Shown here piece after piece: positions 55,455 to 64,000 of a stretch of DNA of 64,000 bases (its first letter is position 1; each line of letters opens with the position of its first letter). This stretch comes from Schistocerca nitens (Eukaryota; Arthropoda; Insecta; Orthoptera; Acrididae), in contig NC_064623.1 in assembly GCF_023898315.1 (NCBI RefSeq), forward strand, positions 14,831,140 to 14,895,139, in the 5' to 3' direction. A program made the position numbers and the translations under genes. Under the pieces are notes generated by a model. The model did no database searches. It saw nothing but the letters and a program-made list of their open reading frames with translations, and was not told where the DNA came from.

Positions 55455-57497
55455 ACTCACGAAATTTTGGTGAGCCCCCTTGCCTCTCACTACCTCGTGG
55501 TACTTGATTGCTGCCACGCATCCACTAACGAAATTTTGGTGAGCCCCCTTGCCTCACACTATCTCGTGGTGCTTGATTACTGCGAGTCCCCTTGCCTGTA
55601 CTATCTTGGGGTGCTTGATTTTGAAGAGCCCCCTTCCCTCTCACAATCTTGGGAGCTTGATTTTGGTGAACCCCCTTCCCTCTCACAATCTTGGGAGCTT
55701 GATTCTGGTGAGTCCTATTGCCTCTCACTATCTCGAGTGCTTGATTTTGGTGAGTCCCAAATCCTCTCACTATCTCGTGGTGCTTGATTACTGTGAGTCC
55801 CGGCGGGGTCAGGGATTTTCTCTGCCTTGTGATGACTGGATGTTGTGTGATGTCCTTAGGTTAGTTAGGTTTAAGTAGTTCTAAGTTCTAGGGGACTGAT
55901 GGCCATAGATGTTAAGTCCCATAGTGCTCAGAGCCATTTGAACCATTACTGTGAGTCCCCTTGCCTCTCACTATCTTGGGTACTTGATTTTGGTGAATCA
56001 CATTGCCTCTCACACTCTCAGGTGCTTGGTTTTGGTGAGTGCCATTGCCTCTCACTATCTCAGGTGCTTGAGTTTGGTGAGACCCCTTGCCTCTCAGTCT
56101 CCGGTGCTTCATTTTGGTGAGCCCCATTCCCTCTCAGTGTCTTGGGGTGCTTGATGTTGGTGAGCCCCCTTGCCTCTCACAGTCTCAGGTGCTTGTTTTT
56201 GCTGAGGCCCCTTGCCTCTCACTATCTTGGGTGCTTGATTTTGGTGAGTCCCCTTGCCTCTCAGTGTCTTGGGGTGCTTGATTTTGGTGAGTAACTTGCC
56301 TCTCACAATCTTCGATGCTTGATTTTGATGAGGCCCCTTTGCCTCTCACTGTCTTGGTGTGCTGGGTTTTTGTGAGTCCCATTGCCTCTCACTATCAGGT
56401 GCTTGATTTTGGTGAGTACCATTGCCTGTCACTATCTCAGGTGCTTGATTTTGGTGAGACCCCTTGCCCCTCACAGTTTCGGATGCTTGATTTTGGTGAG
56501 GCCCATTGCCACTCACTATGTCAGGGTGCTTGATTACTGCGAGTCCCATTGTCTCTCAATACCTTGAGGTGCTTGATATTGGTGAGCCCCCTTGCCTCTC
56601 ACAATCTCAGGTTCTTGATTTTGGTGAGATCCCTTGCCTCTTACTATCTTGGGTGCTTGAATTCGGTGAGTCCCATTGCCTCTCACTATCTCGAGAGCTT
56701 GATTTTGGTAAGTCCACTTGCCTCTCACTGTCTTGGGGTGCTTGATTTTGGTGAGTCCCCTTGCCTCTCAGAATCTCAGATGCTTTATTTTGGTGAGTCC
56801 CATTGCCTCTCACTATGTCGGGGTGCTCGATTACTGTGAGTCCGCTTGAGTCTCATTATCTTGGGGTGCCTGATTTTGGTGAGCCCCTTGCCTTTCACAA
56901 TCTCAGGTGCTTGATTTTGGTGAAACCCCTTGCCTCTCACTGTCTTAGGGTGCTTGATTGTGGTGAGTCCCCTTGTCTCTCACAATCTCAGATCCTTGAT
57001 TTTGGTGAGTCCCATTGCCTCTCACTATGGCGGGTGCTTAATTACTGCAAGTCCCCTTGTCTCTCAATACCTTGAGGTGCTTGATATTAATGAGCCCCCT
57101 TGCCTCTCACAAGCTCAGGTTCTTGATTGAAGGTGAGTCCCATTGCCTCTCACTATGTCGTGGTGCTTGATTACTGTGAGTCTCCTTGCCTCTCACTATC
57201 TTGGGGTTGTTGATTTTGGTGAGTCCCATTGCCTCTCACTATCTCATCGTGCTTGATTTTGGTGTTCCCCCTTACCTCTCACAATCTCGGGTGCTTGATT
57301 TTGGTGAGACCCCTGGCCTCTCACTATCTTGGGTGCTTCATTTTGGGGAGTCCCATTGCCTCTCACTATCTCGGATGCTTGATTTTGGTGAGGTCCCTTG
57401 CGTCTCACAATCTCAGATGCTTGATTTTGGTGAGTCCCATTGCCTCCCACTATCTTGGGGTGCTTGATTACTGTGAGTCCCTTTGCCTCCCACAAGT
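55455..57497 (+). repeat. About 42-bp minisatellite array
   Basis: Some 45 imperfect units of the type GAGTCCCATTGCCTCTCACT - ATCTCGGGTGCTTGATTTTGGT, with variants (ATTACTGTGAG, CCCCCTTGCC, ATCTTGGGG). Because the period is near a multiple of three, both strands stay open in several frames and produce spurious repetitive peptides. It is interrupted by the SINE at 55802. Confidence 0.92.
55802..55944 (+). mobile_element. 5'-truncated SINE inside the minisatellite
   Basis: Body and tail of the alternative-head SINE (as at 1825), starting GGCGGGGTCAGGG and ending TTTGAACC. It is flanked by a perfect 15-bp duplication ATTACTGTGAGTCCC (55787-55801 and 55945-55959) taken from a repeat unit. Confidence 0.93.
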
Positions 57498-57539
57498 GTT
57501 TCAGTGCAGCATATTTCGAAATGTTGTCTGTAGTCTCTA

Positions 57540-58580
57540 ATTGTCACACTGCAGCTCTGTGTCTGAACGACAATCCGACTTGTATTAGTGTCTCTGCGCT
57601 AATGTTTGCGCATTCATTGCTAATTCGCTGCCGCATATCTTCGGGAGTTGTTGGTACATCCATGTAAACTGTCTCTTTTCGTCATCCCCGGATGCAAAAA
57701 TCGGCAGAAGTCAAAGGGGGTGTCGCGCAGCCCACTTTAGAGGACCTGCTCGTCCAATCCATCGACCATGATAGATTCGATTAGGAACTTCTCGAGGTAG
57801 TCGTGAATAAGGCGCTGGGCGTCCATCGTGTTGAAACCATTCATCCGGTCTCGTTTGAAGTGGAACATCGTCCATTAGTATCGGTAGAACATTATCCACA
57901 ATGTCGCTGTAAATTTGAGCAGTCAGATTACCTTCTATGAAGTATGGGCCAGTTACCTGCGTACCTAAAATACCGCAACAAACGTTGACACTCCATGGGC
58001 GTTGATGTTCAACTTGCCTTACCCAGTGGGGATTCTCCACTGACCAATAATGCATATTATGTCGGTTCACCTGACCACGATTCGTAAAATTGGGTTGACC
58101 TGCGAAAAGTAATTGTGAAATGAAATTCTCATTGACTGCCAGTAGTTCCTGTGTCCAGTTGCAGAAGTTCAGGCGGCTATGAAAATCGTCACCGTGCAGT
58201 TCTCGGCGCACCGATAAATGAAGTCGATGCCATCTGTGTGCATGCAGTGTGCGTAGAACTCTTCTTTGCGAAATTCCTGAACCTCGCGCAAATTGCCGAG
58301 ATGTGAGGATCTGTAGCAACCTCAGCTAAGACATTCACTGCGTTAGTTTGGTTTGTCACAGGCAGCGGTCGGACTCTTTCTCTAGCTGTACCACTTTCCG
58401 TTTCAGTAAACAGGTGGACAATAGAGCGAAACGTCGTTGCAGACGGAACATTCCTATCGGGGAACGGAGTATCATACCTTTGTTGAGCTTCGTCAACATT
58501 TCTTTGAGCCTCAAAATACGCGTCAGTGATATCTCCCCTCCCTGCAATCGTTAACATTGAAGCAACATGCACAGTCCGAC
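57540..58580 (-). pseudogene. DD41D-type mariner relic, first catalytic Asp lost
   Basis: Minus-strand frames: TIAGRGDITDAYFEAQRNVD (58572 on), a shift near 58280, RRVLRTLHAHRWHRLHLSVR, ISQLLFAGQPNFTNRGQVNR, WFQHDGRPAPYSRLPREV (second Asp), GRWIGRAGPLKWAARHPL, then a shift and ETVYMDVPTTPEDMRQRI. In LLFAGQPNFTN the usual SDE is AGQ, so the first Asp is missing. No terminal repeats were identified. Confidence 0.8.
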
Positions 58581-59011
58581 CTTGTACTCAGTGCATGATC
58601 ACTGTCTGTACTTCATTCGACTGTGGAACGTCTCACATAATAGCATTATCAAAAATATCAAAAAAGGACTTCAATTGTCATAATCGTATGTGTATTTGTT
58701 TGAGATAATACCGTTTTGCAACAATTCTCAATTCATTTCCATATTTGCCGATTACAGCGCCATATATTAAGAAATGAAAGAAATTTTTCATACAAAAATT
58801 ACATATTTTTTCACTTTTCACGGAGAATCCAAATCCGCAATAAAAAATAAGGGTTCCACTTTAAGATTGCATCCCTTCCGCCCCGGGGCGGGTGTAGGGG
58901 GTTCGAGCGTTATGTTAATGGATGTCGCTCTTCGAGGTGAACTACGTTTATTACCACTTGTTTTTCAACCCGATGTGTATTTCGCCACATATTCCGACAA
59001 AGAGAATATCT
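58581..59011. other. Unassigned intronic spacer
   Basis: No coding or repeat structure supported. Confidence 0.3.
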
Positions 59012-59771
59012 ATAAAAAGGTGCGGCCAAACTTTCAGGAAACATTCCTGACACACAAATAAAGAAAAGATGTTATGTGGGCATGTGTCCGGAAACGCTTA
59101 ATTTCCATGTTAGAGCTCATTTTAGTTTCGTCAGTATGTTCTTCCACCTACGCTCAATGGAGCACGTTATCATGATTTCTTACGGGATACTCTACCTGTG
59201 TTGCTAGAACATTTGCTAGTACGACACTACATGTGGTTCATGCACGATGGAGCTCCTGCACATTTCAGTCGAAGTGTTGGTACGCTTCTCAACAACAGAT
59301 TCGGTGACCGATGGATTGGTAGAGGCGGACCAGTTCCATGGCCTCCACGCTCTCCTGACCTCAACGCTCTTGACTTTCATTTATGGGGGCATTTGAAAGC
59401 TCTTGTCTACGCAACCCCGGTACCAAATGTAGAGACTCTTCGTGCTCGTATTGTGGACGGCTGTGATACAATACGCCATTCTCCAGGGCTGCATCAGCGC
59501 ATCAGGGATTCCATGCGACGGAGGGTGGATGCATGTATCCTCGCTAACGGAGGACATTTTGAACATTTCCTGTAACAAAGTGTTTGAAGTCACGCTTGTA
59601 CGTTTTGTTGCTGTGTGTTTCCATTCCATGATTAATATGATTTGAAGAGAAGTAATAAAATGACCTCTAAGATGGAAAGTAAGCGTTTCCGGACACATGT
59701 CCACATAACATATTTTCTTTCTTTGTGTGTGAGGAATGTTTCCTGAAAGTTTGGCCATACCTTTTTGTAAG

Positions 59772-59777
<6 letters not shown>
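59012..59777 (+). mobile_element. Internal-deletion derivative of the 19490 DD41D family
   Basis: Left end AAAAAGGTGCGGCCAAACTT (outer 12 bp lost) and right end AAGTTTGGCCATACCTTTTT. The inverted arms (about 95 bp) match those of the element at 19490-21068. The internal part holds only the transposase C-terminus. Confidence 0.88.
59198..59575 (+). pseudogene. DD41D transposase C-terminal fragment
   Basis: 125 open codons: MWFMHDGAPAHFSRSVGTLL (second Asp), RWIGRGGPVPWPPRSPDLNA, LDFHLWGHLKALVYATPVPN (third Asp present, unlike the full-length copy), ending ANGGHFEHFL. The N-terminus and first Asp are deleted. Confidence 0.88.

Positions 59778-59847
<70 letters not shown>
59777..59847. repeat. 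(TA)n microsatellite
   Basis: About 35 TA units directly abut the right TIR of the DD41D derivative, at the place of the TA target duplication. Confidence 0.9.
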
Positions 59848-59850
<3 letters not shown>

Positions 59851-60139
59851 AAAATTATGCACAACGAAATCGTATTCTGTTCGGGGTAACTAACAACAGT
59901 GAAATTGTGAGTCGCAGTTGTAGAACAATAACTGATAGGATTTTATTAGTTACCACTCTGTTTCGCAGGGGGACATTACCTGCTGTTCATTCGATATATA
60001 GTGCCTCAGCTGTTGGAGGTCGTACCTCTTGTAAAATTTTGACCAAAAAGTCTTGGAACAAATAACCCAAAGGACCTCGTAATATGCACCTTACTGATAC
60101 ATTATTTTGTGATATTGTGTCTGTCTATGGTATGGATTT

Positions 60140-61210
60140 CGATTTGATAATGAAAAACCCAAGTTGCATTTTTCTCACATAATACCCCGAAAGCTATGAA
60201 CCCAGACAACCAGTCGAATGCAGTACTTCTTGACGCCCGAAAAGCTTTGGATTCAGTACTACGTCAATGCATATAGAATGGCATCAAACGAAATTTGTTA
60301 TTAGATTGAGGGTTTCTTGGTGGGAGGGATGTAATATGTTGCCTCAGATCGACGGTCATTGGCAGAAGTAGAGACAACTTTAGATGTGGTCCAGCGAAAT
60401 ATGTTGAGGCCCACGTCGTCGACGCTGCAAGACAGCACTAATCTCTTTGCAGATGATGCATTTGTTTACAGCAAAGTACTGTGTAAAATATGCTGCACTG
60501 ACATCCTGTCAGATGTTGATAAGATTTCAAAGTGGTGCAAGGATTAGCGTCTTGTCTCAAATGTGAGGTAGTGTAGAATTGTGCAGTTCGTAAAATTCAG
60601 GAAAATAGTATCCTATGACTACAATATCAGTGAGTCACAGCTTGAGTGGTTTTACTTGTACAAATGCCTGGGTGTAACAAATTGTTGGAATGCGAAGCGG
60701 AATGATAACTTACGATCAGACACAGGTAATGATGGTAGCAGTTTTTCGGTTATTGGTATGAAAATGGCAGAAATGTATCAAATGATGTTGCATAAGCGTC
60801 AACTCTGAGGGTTATGTTAGAATATTAGTCAAGTGTATGGGACCCATAACAGGTAGGACCAGGAGGGGTTATTCAACGTATACAGAGAAGAGAGGCACGA
60901 ATAATCGCAGGTTTGTTTGACAGAGTTGATGTTGCGTACTCTTGAAGAAGGATGTAAATTAGCCCGCGAAAGCCCAATTACAGTACTTCCAGAGATTATG
61001 CAAAGGAAAGAATAAATGAATAATCTTGAGCTCCCAAGATATCCCTCCCGTACCGTGAAGACGAGATTAGAGTAATGTCACCATTTATAGAGGGCATTTA
61101 AGCATAAATTCTTTCTGGTGTCCATACCTGCCTGGAATGGGAAGAAACATGTGCTTCCGTGCTAAGTACTCTCTGCTAAACACTTCACATTGGCTTGCAG
61201 AGGATATATG
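60140..61210 (+). pseudogene. L2/CR1-like LINE relic
   Basis: Plus-strand blocks: AVLLDARKALDSVLRQCI (palm A region), TNLFADDAFVYSK (palm C, both Asp present), YKCLGVTN, a CVWDP-like SVWDP near 60832 and IQRIQRREARIIAG. The 3' end CACATTGGCTTGCAGAGGAT resembles the 3' end of the LINE at 13194. Heavily decayed, ending 130 bp from the NACHT exon donor. Confidence 0.7.
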
Positions 61211-61343
61211 TTAAATCTTTATATAATGCAGATGCAGATAGCCCTAAAATGTGGTTTATTTGTTTCTCTTCATAGAATATTCTCTGTGGAGCCTGTGGAA
61301 TAGGCTTTGTGTTAACCCAAAAAAGTAAATATGTGTACTTTAC

Positions 61344-63698
61344 CTGGATCTCTAAAAGCGTCTTGTTTTCGTTTGTCTGTTTGACAATCTGGGACTGATT
61401 CTTGCCAAGTATATGATCGAACAGTGCTCTGTATCCATTTTCTTTGAAAACGCGCCACAGCTCCTCAGGTGTGTGCAGGCCGCGCTGGAAGTCTCCCAGG
61501 TGATGCATCTCGGCGCCCATCTCCAGAAGCGCAGGCACTGCCCACCAGCGCCGGCGCTCCGCGGCGTAGCGCAGTGGCGTCCAGTGCAGCAGCCCGTCCT
61601 CCGCACCCATCGCCTCAGACACCGCCTTCGCATACTGTAGTCGACCAACTGCTCCCGTCTCTTCCCCAACACCCCACGCCCCAGGTGTCCCCGAAGCCTC
61701 TGCCGAATCCGAGTCGGTCGCCACCCGGTGGGGTTCGACGGACCTCAGCGCCTCATCCACCTCGGATACTGACTTCGCCTCCGCGGCTCCCCGTGACACT
61801 GCTGCTTCTGCTGCCCCTGATGCCGATCCTCCGTCCCTCGTCACCGCCGCCACCTCCAGCCGTTCTACAAGCAGCCGCAGCAGCGAAGAGTCGCCAGTGT
61901 AGGCTGGTACCAGATGCAGTGAGCTGCGTCCCATCTCATCCCTCTCCATGGGCTCAGCGCCCTTCTCTAGCAGCGATTTCACCTCACTCTCACTGCCGTT
62001 GATCACTGCCGTCAGGAGCGGTCGGCCCCTACTCGCTATTCTGTCGAAAGACTCGACGAAAAACTCCAAGCTGCTGTCGGCAAGAGCACTGCGGTACACA
62101 TTTCCACACTGACTGGCTGCATCGTCGGTAAAGCACCACTTGGCTAAGAAATGCTCAGCAAAGGTCCTGTGAATGAAAACTGGCTTATCATCAATAAATC
62201 GGTAAATGACTCCAGCCTTCACGAGATCCTCTCGATCTACAGTGGACTGTTGCTCTCGCCTAGGTACTTCAATTCTAGGGAGAAGGTGTGTCACTGCAAG
62301 AAACCCCAACAGCTTCTCGTGCTCCTGCCATTCCCTCTTCACCTTTTTCCTTCTACCAGGTATGGATAAATTATCACCCCACTTCTCTTCGTGCAATCTT
62401 TTCAATTTCCTTTCAAAAAAAGCTTCATAAAGGCTCACAATGTCCTCTACCTCAGCTCCACTTTCCAATGAGTCTGCATACATTTTTGAAAACAGAGGGA
62501 TCTTCAACAGATCTCTAACCACACCAGTAACTACTACTTCTGAGCTGGACCCCCTATGGAATTCGTCCACTTGGTCATCACTGAGAGCAGGCAGCGTGTG
62601 CGCCGAAACATCCAGGGCAGCCTCGAGGCGGCCCGTCACGGAGGGTCGAGTCGTCACCAGCAGCTTCCCATGGCTTGGAGCCAACTCCCGCAGAGCCTGT
62701 AAGCATTTGTCTCCGTAGTCTGGGCAGACCTCGTCGAAGCCGTCCACCATGCAGATGATACGAGGATACTCCAGCAGACAGTGCTGAAGAAGTGAGCGTT
62801 CCAGTACGCCCAGGTTTCTCTCGTTGTATAACACTCGTTCCAAAATAAGCTTACTGGCTTTCTGACCGCTGATGCAACTGTCTAAGACTTCTGAGTAGTT
62901 CAGTAAGTCTATTCTCAGGATCCACCACGAAGGATCCTGGCACTTCAGCTGGCTTGCCATATCTAGCAACATAGTAGATTTCCCTATACCTGGTTTCCCT
63001 TCAACGATAACTCGATTATTCGAGCTATTCAGAACTTGCAATACGCTTCTTGATTGCTCTTCAACGTATAGCCACTCGTCATCTAGGTTATTTAGAACAT
63101 ACACACGTATGTCTGCATATCTACTGCATATCATTCGAATTGCAGAAAGATCGATGTTGTTAGTAACGGCAATGAGAGGCCAGAGTGGGTCTGAATCACG
63201 GAGGTAGTTGTCAAAGTCTTCAAAGTTGATAATATTCTTCAAAATAGACTTCTTGGTGAGGAGTTTATTGGATACTTCATCCATGATGCACACTTCCCTG
63301 TCTCCGAGTGATGAGAGAAATTCGTGTTTTTCACGCCTCCGAAATGTGAGCTCTCTGGGAATGTGGTTCACTGGTAGTGGATCCAAGTCTTGACCCATCC
63401 TCAAAGGGCCTGACAGCTGCGATAGGGAGAGTATTGCTTCAGGTTTCCCGTCTAAGATCTTTCTGAGACTTTCTTCGTCACAGAGATCTCCCAGACAGCA
63501 CGAATGTTGGTCACTGTTCAGTCTGACAGAGACATCTGTGAGCTCCTTCCAGGTCTCTTCACTAATATCACCTGACTTGCATGAATCTAGAAAGTCGTCC
63601 TTCTTATACGACACTATTACAAGGCGTCGCTCGGGTCCAGCCAGTTGCTCCATGCGAAGTAGAGTGTCGTAGCTGTGTTCCGCATCGTCAACAACAAC
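61344..63698 (-). CDS. NACHT-ankyrin gene, NACHT exon (exon n)
   Basis: 785 codons, phase 0 at both ends. The acceptor CTTTTCTTCCAG|GTTG (AG at 63700-63699) has a strong pyrimidine tract, and the donor is ATCCAG|GTAAAG at 61343. Residue numbers are within the exon. Residues 1-220 form an N-terminal region of unknown fold (RRLVIVSYKKDDFLDSC near 25; DFDNYLRDSDPLWPLIAVTN near 161). NACHT follows: Walker A VIVEGKPGIGKSTML (about 230-244), Walker B RIICMVDGFDEV (about 313-324) and sensor KLLVTTRPS (about 345-353). Then comes a winged-helix/superhelical part with VFIHRTFAEHFLAKW (about 507-521) and the first ankyrin-like repeats (LLTAVINGSESEVKSLLEKG, SSLHL; later WTPLRYAAERRRW). An Ala/Glu/Ser-rich linker separates them. 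The architecture is that of an NLR-like signal-transduction ATPase. 5' exons are outside the window. Confidence 0.88.
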
Positions 63699-63844
63699 CT
63701 GGAAGAAAAGAAAAAGTATGATATTGCAACTGTTCTTGCAACCGACTTTGTTCATTGCAGACGTTAATTGGGCTGAAATAATACGATATGATGTCGCAAC
63801 ATGTGGAGTTACACTTGTCTTCCTCCTCTTGTTCTAGCTGCTTA

Positions 63845-64000
63845 GCCGGCCACTGGAGGCCGAGCGGTTCTAGGCGCTCCAGTCTGGAGCCGCGCGACCG
63901 CTACAGTCGCAGGTTCGAATCCTGCCTCGGGCATGGCTGTGTGTGATGTCCTTAGGTTAGTTAGCTTTTAGTAGTTCTAAGTTCTAGGGGACTGATGACC
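63845..64000 (+). mobile_element. tRNA-headed SINE, cut by window end
   Basis: Head CCGGCCACTGGAGGCCGAGC, A-box region GAGCGGTTCTAGGCG, B box GGTTCGAATCC, then the shared tail to GGGGACTGATGACC at the edge. Lies in the intron upstream of the NACHT exon. Confidence 0.92.

Larger units (their letters stand above)
44206..61343 (-). other. Intron between exon n and exon n+1 (17,138 bp)
   Basis: Donor CCAG|GTAAAG (GT at 61343-61342) and acceptor CGCAG at 44206. It contains RTE copies B and C, a split Tc1, a mariner derivative, gag and Penelope relics, the 42-bp minisatellite, two DD41D relics and an L2-like LINE. Confidence 0.7.

Noticed and set aside
55455-57497. Possible CRISPR-like regular array
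   Set aside because: There are no unique spacers; the whole unit repeats, and the context is eukaryotic.
55467-57540. Many 60-100 codon repetitive frames on both strands of the minisatellite
   Set aside because: They arise from a period near 42 bp and are not consistent in frame over the array.
61185-61343. Extension of the NACHT frame beyond 61344 as coding
   Set aside because: The sequence after CAG|GTAAAG loses similarity to anything and overlaps the end of a LINE relic; splicing at the donor fits the phase of the next exons.
63699-63755. Met at 63755 as the start of the NACHT protein
   Set aside because: The 19 codons before 63698 translate a pyrimidine tract and an acceptor (CTTTTCTTCCAG), so they are intronic; the true start lies upstream of the window.

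Overview
This window looks like nuclear DNA of a large-genome insect, most likely an orthopteran (grasshopper/locust type). The grounds are the dense nesting of Tc1/mariner, Kolobok-like, RTE, L2-like, Penelope-like and Ty3/gypsy-like elements, and several copies of tRNA-headed SINEs whose shared tail I associate with locust genomes (family naming is from memory, not from a search). There are no operons, rRNAs or canonical tRNA genes.

One host gene dominates. On the minus strand, a NACHT-type NTPase exon (63698-61344), a newly inferred 29-codon exon (44205-44119) and a very large ankyrin exon (30658 down to about 25135) have good splice signals and are all phase 0. They form one NLR-like NACHT-ankyrin gene whose two introns (about 17.1 and 13.5 kb) make up half the window and are filled with transposons. 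About 54 ankyrin repeats follow the NACHT module. Most are arranged as a 198-bp higher-order unit (two alternating 33-residue repeats) in about 22 nearly identical tandem copies, with one 2-bp deletion that shifts the frame near the 3' end. The 5' exons lie beyond the right edge of the window.

Region by region: 1-7030, a broken gag-like ORF carrying nested SINE, mariner, LINE and Kolobok-like insertions. 7275-10535, a decayed Tc1 and a Penelope-like element with a GIY-YIG domain and a hammerhead-like 3' motif. 10556-16400, SINEs, an L2-like LINE and a foldback element with tRNA-like arms. 17102-21070, an intact Tc1 and a full-length DD41D mariner sitting inside another repeat. 21640-23625, an RTE LINE. 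23626-30658, the gene's 3' flank and ankyrin exon. 30870-61210, introns holding a Tc1, a young internally deleted gypsy-like LTR element, an inverted-terminal-repeat element split by an RTE, three mariners, two further RTE copies in inverted orientation, a Tc1 split by one of them, a TTAA foldback element inside a gag-protease relic, a second Penelope relic, a 42-bp minisatellite, a DD41D deletion derivative and an L2-like relic. 61344-63698, the NACHT exon. A SINE runs off the right end.

Functionally, the host gene encodes a candidate intracellular sensor: a nucleotide-binding oligomerisation switch followed by a long ankyrin ligand-binding solenoid. The mobile elements are mostly dead. The Tc1 at 17102-18495 has an intact reading frame, the Kolobok-like transposase is one stop codon from intact, and the LTR element is young (7 differences between 476-bp LTRs).
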